Assembly (NCBI GenBank): GCA_009746045.1
Contig: RPFO01000667.1
Span: 5,049,367-5,113,366 of the forward strand
Source of the DNA: Mesostigma viride
Lineage: Eukaryota; Streptophyta; Mesostigmatophyceae; Mesostigmatales; Mesostigmataceae
Length of the DNA: 64,000 nucleotides
Direction of reading: 5' to 3'
Shown: positions 11,679-22,959 of the stretch, piece after piece
Layout of the letters: each line of letters starts with the position of its first letter
How positions within the stretch are numbered: the stretch's first letter is position 1
Program-made: the position numbers and the translations under genes
Notes under the pieces: model-generated
What the model saw: the letters and a program-made list of their open reading frames with translations, nothing else
What the model was told of the DNA's origin: nothing
The model's database searches: none

Positions 11679-13039
11679 ACCCCTATTGGTGTCGGGAGTA
11701 GGGGCACTAGCTTCGCAAGGCAACCCCTTTGGTTCGATTGTGGGGTGTACGTACTTGGTGGACGTCACGCATCTGGTCGCACATTGTCCGGCATGCAGTG
11801 ACCGGGCCTGCAGCCGGCCGGCGCCTTTGCTTGGCAAAGTACAGTGACCCCACTGAGGGGACATCCGGGATGCCCTGGAGGAGCCTTGTCCCGTATTGTA
11901 GGCTGCACCTGGGTACCTGGGCACTGAGGGACTTGGGTCCTGGACATGTCGTAGGCTCGTAGCGGTGTGCACATGTCCATAATTAGCTATACTCCCGGAC
12001 GCACCTATTTCGCTGACAGGACACTTTCTGCATGGGATTCAGCGTTGCTGAGCTCTGCTAGAGAGCCAAGGAGACAGAGCTAGATTGTAAGGATGCTACT
12101 GAGGGCAGATCGGCGTAGCTTTTTTTGGGCTCCCGACCTCCTGGGGCCTTTGTTTTATTCGGATATGACAGTGTTGAATTGGCGTGCGCCGCTGCATGCA
12201 GGCATCAACCTGGTTACGTGGTAATGATGGGATGCCCCGGCCGTCACTACCAAACTAGACATATAAGTCCTTCAAGGTTACGTCATCACGCAGCCACAGT
12301 TTTAGGGCTGGGCCGAGTAAGCCAGTGTGCAAGCGCTGCCAAGCAACACGCAGGCGGTACACTTGCCAGCCGCAACTGGCCAAGCCAGTCCCCCATCAAT
12401 CAATATCGCACTGGTGCCAGGTCTGACAATGGACTGATGATGTTTGTTGTGCGGCCTGGGCGCCGGAGGCTGAGATTTTGAAGAATAATCTGCACGGTCC
12501 ATCGGATTATATCTCACTGCGCACAGGCGCTTTTTCTGTACTGGCACATGCCACTTTTATGGCAGCTTTACTATAGTCCGCCTGATGAGCTGAGATTATT
12601 CGTTGTGTATTATATTACTGTACTAATAAGTCTGGGCACGTGGGCCCGCTGCACGCCCGTGCCACATGTGTATATTTGAGGCTACCTGCGGCCACTGCCT
12701 TGGGTTTGCATTATCTTTTCTGCTGGCAGCCATTGAAGGTTTGCGGCGAGCTGATTCGCACGCTGACATTTGTTTATCGTTAGTGGCTATTGGAGCCATT
12801 TTTATTTGAATCGAATTGAGTTGAGTTTTTAAAATTGAAAGTACTTTTCCCTCCTGTTAGCCTTTTTTTCAGACTTACTAACTTATTTTTTGCTAACTTA
12901 CCTACCTCATGCAAAAATGTATCTCCAAAGCGTACGCCCTTACAAGGCAAAAAGCCCCACTTCCCGGTACGTGCAAGTACAGTGCAAGTGCCTAAAAGGA
13001 ATGTTTGGGACTATTAATTAATTAATTAAGAACATTCGG
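11679..13039. other. No gene recognised
   Basis: Short frames on both strands show no family signature. A short TTAATTAATTAATTAA run lies near 13014-13029, just before the Penelope-like element. Confidence 0.4.
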
Positions 13040-13058
13040 CGCCTTACAGCGCACGCAT

Positions 13059-14111
13059 TTGTCGCTTACCAACTCCACTCGCCCACACCCCGAAAGCACC
13101 CGTCGCGTCATTTATGCCATTTACAACCGCAGGTACCCTCAACGTATCTACGTTGGCCAGAAGCAACGGGATGCCTGGACGCGTTTTCAGGAACATATCC
13201 GTTGTCTCTTTGATATCCGAGCGGCACACCGCCTTCATATTGGCCGCCCTGCCGCCAACGACGACACCCCCCTACATGGCGCCAGGAGTGGTGACACACA
13301 GCCATGCTATTTGGGGGCCCAATACCGCCACCGCCAGGTCGAAATGTCTGGCCCCCATATTGAACTCAGGGTCCAATGCCAACCGCCGGAATGAAACTTG
13401 CTGGCCTCCAGTATGCTAGCGCCCCCCTGGGGCGCCGCCACCGGTGCGCCGACAGCCGGCCCCCATATGCCCCCCCCCAACGCGCTGAAATTTTCGTGTT
13501 CAGAGACCAGATCACAATTTGATCCGGGCGCAAAATAATTGGCTGTACGGTATGAACAAAAAACGAAATTTTAGTATCGAAGTTCCGCAGCGCTTGCTGA
13601 ATTTGCCCCGGAAGCCCGGGGGGACTTTCCCCGCTGAAAGGTGTCCGCGGAAGCGAATTGTAGCCAACGCGGAAGCGTGTGAAGACAACGCAGCAGACGA
13701 GCACTTGCCACGTGGCAAATCCCCTTTGGCAGTAGGCTCGCCATATGGGGGCCATGACCACCCGCCGGCAGGCTATTTCAGCCGCAGCCCCTATATTTAT
13801 ATAGGGGCCGGACCAATGCAGCCACCGGCAGCCTTGGGGCCAGACCCTAGTACCCGTGAAATTTTGGCTGGACATGTCACCCCTCCTATGGCGCCATGGC
13901 CCAATACGGGTGGTGGAATTGGCGGGTCGTACCCTTGGAACATGTCCCCGGCACCTTTACCGGCGCAGCTTTTCGCAAAGCCGAAGGGCATCGGGAAACT
14001 TTTTGGAAACGAATGTTACATGCATTTCTGCCCCACAGTTTTTGCATTGAAGGCAAGAGCTTCAAAGCTCGGTCTCGCCGCCGCCCGCCTCCCCCCCGTC
14101 CCCGCCCTCTT
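13059..14111 (+). pseudogene. GIY-YIG endonuclease domain of the Penelope-like element, disrupted
   Basis: The first half, near 13095-13215, reads VIYAIYNRRYPQRIYVGQ, then RDAWTRFQEHIRC. This gives the paired aromatic and glycine motifs of a GIY-YIG nuclease plus the expected Arg and His. A second half lies near 13915-14080 in another frame: WRVVPLEHVPGTF, then HRETFWKRMLHAFLP and FCIEGKSF. It matches the later part of retroelement GIY-YIG domains, with a Glu near REtFW. About 600 bases between the halves do not read through, so the domain is split by an insertion or intron and frameshifted. In life it would nick target DNA to prime reverse transcription. The 14112 junction cuts off whatever followed. 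Confidence 0.65.
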
Positions 14112-15682
14112 ATCAAAGAGACAACCAGCGCAGGCCAGAAATCGGGAGAATCCGGACCATGGTAGCTCGAGCCTGCCGTTATCTTTTCCGCGTTTTCGAG
14201 TCGTTCAGGATGATGAAGATGAATGGTGATGGAAATGTGTATCCTTGTGCATTGAAATTATGGCTGGCTTACGTGTGGAGCGACTAGATGACCTAGACGG
14301 TGGGGCCGGAAACAGCATGCTTGATCAGGGCGTCGGTGTGTTTCTAGCCTAACTGGCCGGGAGTAGTGTCTAGTGGTGAGCACCATTGCTGCGATCGCTC
14401 TCCCACCATTTACGAGGAAATACCCGCAAATGGAAAACCACTGAAAAGGTCTAGCTAGTCAGTCATCACGTTAGCCATGCCATGATTCCAAACGTCCAAG
14501 AACTGCACACGGTGCAAAGGCAAAAAGCCGGAGGACAGCACTTTCAAATGTGCGGCGGGAACCAAAAGCCCGCGTATGCCAGAAAACATCGTGTTGCGGC
14601 AGCGACGCGACGATGTGGACAACGAATCCAGTGCCAAGCTCGGAACGGCCGCAAAGGAGATCTGGCATCACAGGGTTCAGATGTGCGGAGATACTATGCG
14701 ATCCAGCCGGTCCACGACCTGTTTGTAGAGCTTGTGCCAAGGGGCAGCACCGAACAGATGTGGGTGACGTTGCAAAAAACATCGGACTTGACGGAGCATA
14801 ATGGCTCGGTCATAGTCTTTGACCAATAAACGCTGCAAGAGTTCAACAAGAGTCGTGATGAAATCAACACGATAAGAACAAAGACGGGAAAAACGATGTA
14901 ACTGAGAAAGAACAACACCATATTTTGCTGTGTGGGAAAGGAGACTGTGAATATCGGGGTAACGAATAAAAGGAATTTGCTGGTATTTAGGATCCTTGCG
15001 CTTATCATAGACAGCCGTACGCCAGCCCTTCTTGTTATGGGTAATGTTAAGATCGAGGTAATTGCAATGAGTATCCTCCGACGTGAGCTTTAATGTGAGG
15101 GACGCTTGCGGGTAGATGCCAGGCAGACCAGCGGTGATATACAAATGGGTTGCGAAATCAGGGTTGTCGAAAGCGATGACATCATCAATGTATCGACACG
15201 TGTGGATAAAACGCCTGATGAGAACATCATCGTTTGAGGCAATGAGATTCTCCATGAATGCAAGCTCATAAGTGTATAGATAGAGGTTTGCAAGGAGCCC
15301 GGCACAGTAAGTGCCCGTAGGGATGCCGATAGCTTGTTGGTATACATTGCCCGCAAAACAGATGAAGGTGTTATCAACAAGATAAGAGATCCAATGGACA
15401 AGGTCAGCCTTCGTGATAATATAATTATAACCATCCCGCACGATAGCACCTGCCGCGATCCCTGAGAGCCACGTTGCCGTGGGCTTGGTCTGAGAAACAC
15501 GCACGTGCAGGTGGTTGCGCCCGTGAGGCCTACGTGCATACAGACGAGTAAGGAGGCTACTATCTAAACGAGCTTTCAAATCGTGCAAATCTAGTGTGGT
15601 ATATAGAGTGGTGAAATCATAGGTGGCTATGGGCATAGGTATACGTTTCTCTGCTGCTGTCTTAGAACGGCTAAGGGCCCTC
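14112..15682 (-). mobile_element. 5'-truncated inverted Penelope-like copy
   Basis: This minus-strand segment is nearly identical to the plus-strand pieces 18896-19645 plus 21608-22413, but lacks the insertion found between them. It ends at 14112-14143 with the family's 3' terminal motif and starts abruptly inside the RT domain near 15682, as expected of target-primed insertion with 5' truncation. It separates the GIY-YIG part from the N-terminal part of the host element. Confidence 0.75.
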
Positions 15683-15777
15683 TTATGTTCATCCGTGCCT
15701 GGCGTCTGAAGCACAATCTCCACCCATATCGCCCCTATCCCCCCAGCGTCACCCCTGCCCCTCCACCTTCCACACAT
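14677..15777 (-). CDS. Penelope-type reverse transcriptase, 5'-truncated
   Basis: The 366-codon frame covers the RT palm and C-terminal part. Motif A is ATYDFTTLYTTL, the catalytic YIDD sits in CRYIDDVIAFDNP, and downstream come NYLDLNITHNKK, VYDKRKDPKYQQIPF and YGVVLSQLHRFSRLC. The motif order is that of Penelope-like RTs, which are related to telomerase. The first 30 or so residues before ALSRSKTAAEKR come from flanking DNA. The frame has no internal stop, so this copy is younger or better preserved than the plus-strand one. It lacks the fingers domain and any endonuclease, so it cannot be autonomous. It ends SPHI just before 14677 with no C-terminal GIY-YIG, in line with an N-terminal nuclease in this family. 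Confidence 0.8.
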   Translation of the reverse strand: MCGRWRGRGDAGGIGAIWVEIVLQTPGTDEHKRALSRSKTAAEKRIPMPIATYDFTTLYTTLDLHDLKARLDSSLLTRLYARRPHGRNHLHVRVSQTKPTATWLSGIAAGAIVRDGYNYIITKADLVHWISYLVDNTFICFAGNVYQQAIGIPTGTYCAGLLANLYLYTYELAFMENLIASNDDVLIRRFIHTCRYIDDVIAFDNPDFATHLYITAGLPGIYPQASLTLKLTSEDTHCNYLDLNITHNKKGWRTAVYDKRKDPKYQQIPFIRYPDIHSLLSHTAKYGVVLSQLHRFSRLCSYRVDFITTLVELLQRLLVKDYDRAIMLRQVRCFLQRHPHLFGAAPWHKLYKQVVDRLDRIVSPHI

Positions 15778-15834
15778 GTGTCCCCCGCTCCTTCCCTTTA
15801 CTCCACCAGTCTCCGCTGCCTACGTCACATGTCT

Positions 15835-17042
15835 CGGCTTATGCAACGCGGCAACTTTCATGCATCCTATCTCGAAGCCTGCAGCTTGAAGAAGCTTACC
15901 AGCTTACACATTGCCGTCGGGTCGTGCTCCCCGGCTGATCTGCAAGTCCCCCGCTCCCATGCCACTAGTCTGCGAGGCCTTCTCTCACGTATCATTCGGC
16001 ACCGTGTCAATGGGAATGCAGATGCAATGCGTACGCGTCGTTTACTGATCTCGCCTTTCATTCATGCTGCGATGGATGAGCTGTGTTTGCCACACATTCG
16101 AACTGCATTTGCCGCAAGTGCAGGCTGCGATGCCGCTCGTGGTGCGCAACACTTTCGGCACTCCCATTGCCGCCTGGCATTACTCTCCCACCTTGGGACA
16201 AATGGTTTTCAGCAACGGGAAGGTCAGCCGCAATACAACGCCCACCGAGCTGGCCACCATCTTGGCAGGGCCCTGCCCCTGCCAACAACAACGGTATTTC
16301 AAGTACCTTGATCCCACCTCACAGCACGTCATGACCGCTGACCTCAGCATCCTGCCGAGCCACACGCTTGTAGACCTTTTTGCCAAAGGCACCAAGTTTC
16401 GGCCGTGGGTCCAGCGCACGTGTGCCAAAGAGGTGAATGCGCTGCTCTCAACATCACTGCGCAAATTCTGCAATGCCATTTGCACGGACCTACAGCTTGC
16501 TCCCCTTGCCATGGAACCGTGGTTTCGCGCCGTCCTTCACGAATGCAATGCACGTCTCACCAGGCTTGATTACCGTCTCCGGCAGGTCCACCGCACCACC
16601 TGGCTCAACACCACAGATAAAGCACTTCTTGACCACTTCAAGCAGGATTTTATCATCGAACGTGTGTTGACAAAATTTTAGAGTGCCAACAACTTTGATT
16701 TTATCTGCAAGAAGCACTACCTTGCTACTTTGCAACACGAGTTGGCGTCCAGCCCTCAGCACCTATGTTCAGCGTGCACAGTCCACCGCCAGTATCACTG
16801 CTGCTCATCGGGCTTTTCTGCACAGCCAAAATATTGTTTCTTGGGCATTCCTTAAGCGGCAGCGACGCGCCACCACCACTACGTTCCCATATCTGTATCT
16901 CACTATTAAGCTGCACAAAACTCCTGTTGCTTCGCGCACCATTGCTGCGTCGCATTCCGCCCCACTGATGCCTCTTTCGAAACTCATCTGCCATGCTTTG
17001 AATGCTCTTCTCGATCCCCGTAGCAAATGCATTATTGTCTAA
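15835..17042 (+). pseudogene. Penelope-like N-terminal domain and RT fingers, decayed
   Basis: Near 16045 the frame reads LISPFIHAAMDELCLPHIR. It shifts near 16110 to the frame PLVVRNTFGTPIAAWHYSP and continues through GPCPCQQQRYFKYLDP, HVMTADLSILP and GTKFRPW to VLTKF at 16681, where a TAG stops it. The same frame continues past the stop as NFDFICKKHYLATLQHEL. A further shift leads to YLYLTIKLHKTPVASRTI and PLSKLICHALNALLD. KLHK followed by an Arg-Ile motif is the fingers signature of Penelope-type RTs. At least two frameshifts and one stop disable it. It ends at the next insertion. Confidence 0.7.
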
Positions 17043-18785
17043 TCACCAAGAAAATGTCCTCAAATGAGGACATTTTTAAGCATGGATACCATTTGTAATA
17101 ACTAACACATGTCAACAAATCCATGGGTACGGTATGGAACCATGTTCATTTATGATATGTTCAAGAGTTGCAATGCTTAACATCCATGAAATATGCTCAT
17201 TGTATAATTGTTTACGATTAATGAATGCAGGGGGGTCGCTACGCGAGTGACCAAAAAGCACTCAAGTCAACAATATGCCAAGAAAGAAGGCATGGCCAGG
17301 TCATGGCTGGTCCTGAAAGTGCACCCAGGGTGCCCACAACATGTCTGTGTTACACCCTCGCAGCCATAGACCCTGCAGCCTGCCAGGGGGGGGCACAAAA
17401 TGTAACTGGCAGCCAGGGACCATGGTGCAGGCCAAACAGCAGGTGTAAAGCTAGCTCAGTCCAAAGAGTGAAATATGAAGCAAATACTTGCCAAGGTTAG
17501 GTCCATGATCGTTAGTAGAGGCTCGGCTGCCACCACGGTGCTAAACCATGATGCTGAACCCTTACGTTATATATGAAACATATACTGCAAAGAGGCACAA
17601 GTTGTAACACAAGCACAATGTAAACATGACAAGCTCAAGTTTCCAAGCCAGTCTTGATCACTTGGACATGAGTTGAAGCATTAGAAACATATGGGCAACA
17701 TACCAGCAAGCCTTGAAAAACTTCTCAGCAACAAGGCAGTATATGTGTTGAATCAAACTACCACATCGCAATTAAGCACAGCGACATCTAATTGCTGCTG
17801 TTTTGATAACGCAAGGCCGTTTACCTTTTCAGTGACGCAACGGGAAAAGAAAGTACTGCCCAGCAAACTTCCGTTATTCCCCGGACATAAACGTAATCAA
17901 AAACACGAAGTTGGGCATTGAAAGCAACCGGAATTATCACGTCTGCGGGAGTTACAGGTTACAATCCGCTTAACACGCTTACTTAGAACGATGCGGTTGA
18001 GAATGACAGTCGGAACCTTGTTCTTGACGTGCGCCCAGGTCGCTAGCTGCGCGGGCCAGCTCAAGAAATATATATTCAAGGACGGTGACGCGTGGGAAGC
18101 ACCCAGCCTTGCGGCAAAAGAAAAATATGGCTCGCGCTCGCCCTGGTTTTCGCCAGGCGCGACTGCGACATCACGACGAAAAAATAGAGACTCTTTGACG
18201 CATGCAACTGCCCAGGTCCCTCTTCTCCCCATGTCGCCCATAAGCCCAGAAGCGTACCATAACCCATACTCGCGACATCCGCAGCGCCTGGGCGGAAAAA
18301 GAAATTGTAAAACCGAACTGCGAACTGACCTATCATGCGATCTACGTAGCTCTCAGATTTTCTTCAACAGTGCCCAAATCCGTTCATGAACAAAATTTTC
18401 GACATATACAAAGCACCTGCACGTGAAGAATAGCATCTTCGAAATCACTAGATGACGATCTAAAATGCTGTCTTCGTCCGGGGCAAAATAATGCCCTATA
18501 ACATTCAGGCAAGCCTCGGAACTGGCACGACCCCATAGCCGCCACTCGACAAAACACTCGATTGCATTGCGATGTTCTTGCTGTTGTAGGTACTTTTCGT
18601 CGCCTCATATTTTCCAGGTACGGTCGACCCCTGTCGACCCCAGGGGCTTGGCGCGCTCAGTACCTATCCCAGTTTCGCGCCAAAACCCACCAAGTGACCC
18701 TAGGACCAAATTTGGCGCCAAAACCACGCCCCTGACCCCCCCTGTCTCAAACGAGGACTATGTCCTCAAATGAGGACATTTGGTT
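17043..18785. mobile_element. 1.7-kb insertion bounded by copies of a palindrome
   Basis: The near-palindrome TGTCCTCAAATGAGGACA, within a slightly longer shared word, occurs at 17054-17071 and 18760-18777, exactly where the Penelope-like reading is interrupted and resumed. I find no recognisable protein inside; frames at 17897-18336 are short and unremarkable. The piece may be a non-autonomous transposon with palindromic ends, or a target palindrome duplicated on insertion. The exact boundaries are uncertain by a few bases. Confidence 0.5.
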
Positions 18786-19645
18786 TTTGGACATTATGGG
18801 TGGAGGTGCTGTCGAATGCCGGGTATGAATGCGCTGGTATGTAGTTGGATCGTCATAATTAAACTCAGCCCAAGTACGCCTACGCCTTGCCGCCCTTAGC
18901 CGTTCCAAGACAGCAGCAGAGAAGCGTATACCTATGCCCATAGCCACCTATGATTTCACCACTCTATATACCACACTGGATTTGCACGATTTGAAAGCTC
19001 GTTTAGATAGCCTCCTTACTCGTCTGTATTATGCACGTAGGCCTCACGGACGCAACCACCTGCACGTGCGTGTTTCTCAGACCAAGCCCACGGCGACTTG
19101 GCTCTCAGGGATTGCGGCAGGTGCTATCGTGCGGGATGCTTATTATAATTATATTATCACGAAGGCTGACTTTGTTTATTGGATCTCTTATCTTGTTGAT
19201 AACACCTTCATTTGTTTTGCGGGCAATGTATACCAACAAGCTATCCGGCATCCCTATCGGGGCACTAACTGTGCCGGGCTCCTTGCAAACCTCTATCTAT
19301 ACACTTATGAGCTTGCATTCATGGAGAATCTCATTGCCTCAAGCGATGATGTTCTCATCAGGCGTTTTATCCACACGTGTCGATACATTGATGATGTCAT
19401 TGCTTTCGACAACCCTGCTTTCGCAACCCATTTGTATATCACCGCTGGTCTGCCCGCAAGCGTCCCTCACATTAAAGCTCACGTCGGAGGATACTAATTG
19501 CAATTTTCTCGATCTTAAGATTACCCATAACAAGAAGGGCTGCGTACTGCTGTCTATGATAAGCGCAAGGATCCTAAATACCAGCAAATTCCTTTTATTC
19601 GTTACCCCGATATTCACAGTCTCCTTTCCCACACAGCAAAATATG
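18786..19645 (+). pseudogene. Penelope-type RT palm domain, plus-strand copy
   Basis: Motif A (ATYDFTTLYTTLDLHDLK) lies near 18940-18995 and YIDDVIAFDNP near 19387-19420. Before motif A, ALSRSKTAAEKRI matches the inverted copy. A frameshift near 19230 (IRHPYRGTNC against the other copy's GIPTGTYC) and another near 19460 break the frame. The domain stops at AAAATATG, where the tandem insertion begins, and resumes at 21608. Confidence 0.75.
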
Positions 19646-19806
19646 TTCATGTCCCACGTAGCTCCCACAAAAACCAGCATCTTCATTAAAACAATAAGTG
19701 GAAGCATACATGTGACACTAATTGACATGCCCGGAGGCACGCCGTTCAAGGCCCTTCATGAAGTACGTTGCCCTAGAGGCAACCAAGACAAGGGTGGGTG
19801 GGTGGG

Positions 19807-20225
19807 GAGCAAAGAAAGAGGCCGACAAAACCAGCCAGAGCGGCTTTTAGTCGCAAAACCTCCCTTATCCCTAGCTAACTGACGTCATTAAACCCTTATG
19901 TTTAGTGGATGCTAGTAAGACGCTAACCGTACAGACCGGGGGTAGAATATCCCGAATCTGCACGGCTAGTATTAAATAATGCGTAGGTTGTTCTTTTCAG
20001 GGGCACTGCACCTCACGCCCCGTTCCGCCCGGGTATAATCAACCCAAGCGCGGAACGCACATTTTATTTAATTCATTCTTCAACCATGCACTATATTGCA
20101 TCTACTAATCACAAAAGCTCTAGCCAAACAGCTACGAGTAAACACTGCGACCTATAAGCCGCTCATCCAGCGGCCTCTTGTTCCCGCATTCACGTATAGA
20201 AGAAACTCCGTTCAAAGAACCCCGA
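19807..20225 (+). repeat. 3' shared block of unit 1
   Basis: This block of about 415 bases, from GAGCAAAGAAAGAGG to CCCCGA, is repeated at 21189-21607 in the same orientation with near identity. Confidence 0.85.
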
Positions 20226-21188
20226 TTCATGTCCCACGTAGCTCCCACAAAAACCAGCATCTTCATTAAAACAATAAGTGGAAGCATACATGTGACACTA
20301 ATTGACATGCCCGGAGGCACGCCGTTCAAGGCCCTTCATGAAGTACGTTGCCCAATCACCCCCGCCCTGGCTTTCCCTTGAAGCCGCACTCCACCTTGCT
20401 CGTTGTCACAAGTGACCGCCCTGCCGCAAAACGGGAGCCCCCCCACATCGGGAGGCGTGTGCCCGGCGGCTGTGGATGCATGGCCAGGCCCAAAAAGGCC
20501 CAGCGCATTTGCACTGCGATTGCGCACGGCCAGCCTATCATGACCCCTCTCGGGGCCCCGAGTCGGTACCGCTATGGCCGTCTCCCCATAGACCCGGGGT
20601 GCTTCGAGAAAAAACGTGGACCTAGCCCAGGCCCCGCCAGCCCGGATGCCCGAGGCCACAGCCCCAGGCACCTGGCTGAACGAGAGTCCGTTCAGCCAAG
20701 ACCGCATTCCCCCCGAGGTTTCTATGCGTGGGGAAAAAATTTCTAGCTTAGACGCTTTTCCCATCGCCGTCCCCAGCCCCAACCACCCCCCCTCGGCGGA
20801 AGGCAATTGCAAAGTTTGCTGGCCAGCAGCAATTTCCGAAGAAAAAGCCGCAGGCCGCGGACCGAGACACGGGTCGCCAGTGCCAGCCATCCGGCTCCAA
20901 CCCGGGGTGCAAGCATCCCCAGGTACGGAGCACCAGCTCGCGCACTGGGCCGACCAAGCGACAGTTGAGCACCTGTCACGGCATCCGGCCCACCAAAGAC
21001 CCCAAGCTGGGGAAAAGGTGCGGACCGGAGGTAATCTTTTTCTTTTCTTTTAGTTAACCGGGCGAGGAACTACGCCTGGCCGGTTAACAACTGGAAGTCT
21101 CACCACTGGCCAAGTGGCCAGTGCAACCAGTGCTTTTGGGATTTTGCTCCGCAGCACCCATAGCTGCGGCTGCCGCCGCAACGACAAC

Positions 21189-21607
21189 GAGCAAAGAAAG
21201 AGGCCGACAAAACCAGCCAGAGCGGCTTTTAGTCGCAAAACCTCCCTTATCCCTAGCTAACTGACGTCATTAAACCCTTATGTTTAGTGGATGCTAGTAA
21301 GACGCTAACCGTACAGACCGGGGGTAGAATATCCCGAATCTGCACGGCTAGTATTAAATAATGCGTAGGTTGTTCTTTTCAGGGGCACTGCACCTCACGC
21401 CCCGTTCCGCCCGGGTATAATCAACCCAAGCGCGGAACGCACATTTTATTTAATTCATTCTTCAACCATGCACTATATTGCATCTACTAATCACAAAAGC
21501 TCTAGCCAAACAGCTACGAGTAAACACTGCGACCTATAAGCCGCTCATCCAGCGGCCTCTTGTTCCCGCATTCACGTATAGAAGAAACTCCGTTCAAAGA
21601 ACCCCGA
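21189..21607 (+). repeat. 3' shared block of unit 2
   Basis: Direct repeat of 19807-20225. Although the pair could be mistaken for LTRs, the 5' blocks at 19646 and 20226 are repeated as well, so the arrangement is a tandem duplication of a whole element rather than LTRs. Confidence 0.8.
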
Positions 21608-22413
21608 GTGTTGTTCTTAGTCAGTTACATCGTTTTTCCCGTCTTTGTTCTTATCGTGTCGATTTCATCACGACTCTTGTTGAACTCTTGCATCGTTTGT
21701 TGGTCAAAGACTATGACGGAGACATTATGCTCCGCCAAGTCCGGTGTTTTTTGCAACGTCACCCACATCTGTTCGGTGCTGCCCCTTGGCACAAGCTCTA
21801 CAAACAGGTCGTGGACCGGCTGGATCGCGTAGTATCTCCGCACATCTGAACCCTGTGATGCCAGATCTCCTAGCTTTGTGGCCGTTCGGAGCTTGGCACT
21901 GGATTCGTTGTCCACATCGTCGCGTCGCTGCAGCAACACGATGTTTTCTGGCATACGCGGGCTTTTGGTTCCCGCCGCACATTTGAAAGTGCTGTCGTCC
22001 GGCTTTTTGCCTTTGCACCGTGTGCAGTTCTTGGACGCTTGGAATCATGGCATGGCTAACGTAATGACTGACTAGCTAGACCTTTTCAGTGGTTTTCCAT
22101 TTGCGGGTATTTCCTCGTAAATGGTGGGAGAGCGATCGCAGCAATGGTGCTCACCACTAGACACTCCCGGCCAGTTAGGCTCGAAACACACGCTCTGATC
22201 AAGCATGCTGTTTCCGGCCCCACCGTCTAGGTCATCTAGTCGCTCTACACGTAAGCCAGCCATAATTTCAATGCACAAGGCTACACATTTCCATCACCAT
22301 TCATCTTCATCATCCTGGACGACTCGAACACGCGGACAAGATAACGGCAGGCTCGAGCTACCATGGTCCGGATTCTCCCGATTTCTGGCCTGCGCTGGTT
22401 GTCTCGGCTTGAT
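21608..22413 (+). pseudogene. Penelope-type RT C-terminal part and element 3' end
   Basis: VVLSQLHRFSRLCSYRVDF, then LLVKDYDGDIMLRQVR and APWHKLYKQVVDRLDR, end at a stop near 21849. The 560 bases that follow have no protein and match 14112-14680 in reverse. The element closes with TTTCTGGCCTGCGCTGG, TTGTCTC and a final TTGAT. The family therefore has a 3' untranslated region of about 0.55 kb. Confidence 0.75.
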
Positions 22414-22959
22414 ACCTCCGTGGGGAGGATATGTAACACATCCCGGAGAAGGGGTATATGGTTTTTAATACATTCTAGGCAAGAACCTGCAGGTGGTCAG
22501 GTGTAAACTGCCACCTACAGTCGGGGTGCGCAACTGAGGTGCACCTGCACCACCATGTATTCCAGCATCTATGCAAAGTTCGTGCTACCCTAGACGTGAC
22601 GGGCTCACACCCGGCCCGGGCAGCCTCCTGGTTTGTCTGTAATATGGAGGCAGATGGTACGCAAGGATCGATGGCAAGTAGTGATGAAGGAGACCACCCC
22701 CAAGTCTGTGGGGGTTAAGCGTGTGACCGCGTATGGCATTCATAGCGATTCGGGCCGTGGTGCCCACAACCCTGTAACTAGGGCCTAGATAGCTTACATC
22801 ATCCATTCCATCCCATGTTCCCCTCCCACTGAGGACTTATGCTCACGTGACACAGTCACGTGTCTATTAATTAATTAATTAATTAATTAGCTAATTAATG
22901 CAAAGTTGCGGACATGGGGTCAGTGGACGTTGATCATGGGTCATGGGACTATGGACCCG
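22414..22959. repeat. Fragments of LINE/SINE 3' ends
   Basis: CTCCGTGGGGAG, then GAAGGGGTATATGG, TTTTTAATACATTCTAGGC (about 22415-22480) is a diverged relative of the insertions at 3400 and 38285. Near 22805-22905 a second fragment ends in ATTAATTAATTAATTA; a near copy lies at about 55165-55235. The rest has no recognisable content. Confidence 0.55.

Larger units (their letters stand above)
19646..21607. mobile_element. Two head-to-tail copies of an unknown element, no target duplication
   Basis: Unit 1 (19646-20225, 580 bp) and unit 2 (20226-21607, 1382 bp) both begin TTCATGTCCCACGTAGC and end AGAACCCCGA, and they abut exactly. They share the first 125 or so bases and the last 415 or so; unit 1 lacks about 800 internal bases. 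Comparison with the uninterrupted inverted copy shows the target ATATG|GTGTTG was split with no duplication. Precise tandem copies without target duplication suggest a circular intermediate, as in rolling-circle or tyrosine-recombinase elements. Read on the minus strand the element begins with TC, as Helitrons do, but it lacks a CTRR end. No protein is recognised. Confidence 0.65.
13040..22413 (+). mobile_element. Penelope-like element with N-terminal GIY-YIG, broken by three insertions
   Basis: Plus-strand pieces in order are: GIY-YIG nuclease (13059-14111), N-terminal domain and RT fingers (about 15835-17042), RT palm (about 18786-19645), RT C-terminal part and 3' end (21608-22413). Interruptions are 14112-15682 (inverted copy of the same family), about 17053-18781 (unknown) and 19646-21607 (tandem unknown element). 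With these removed, the element is about 4 kb. A GIY-YIG domain upstream rather than downstream of the RT is the permuted layout of the Chlamys/Naiad Penelope-like elements described from the green lineage and other eukaryotes. Stops and frameshifts make this copy inactive. Confidence 0.75.

Noticed and set aside
13519-14229. 236-codon plus-strand frame
   Set aside because: It overlaps the second GIY-YIG half in another frame and runs into the inverted copy; its composition is not protein-like.
20348-21053. Pro/Gly-rich frames on both strands in unit 2 of the tandem element
   Set aside because: GC-rich overlapping frames with no motif; more likely compositional.
19807-21607. LTR retrotransposon with 415-bp LTRs
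   Set aside because: The 5' blocks are duplicated as well, so whole units are tandem. There is no target duplication, polypurine tract or gag/pol.
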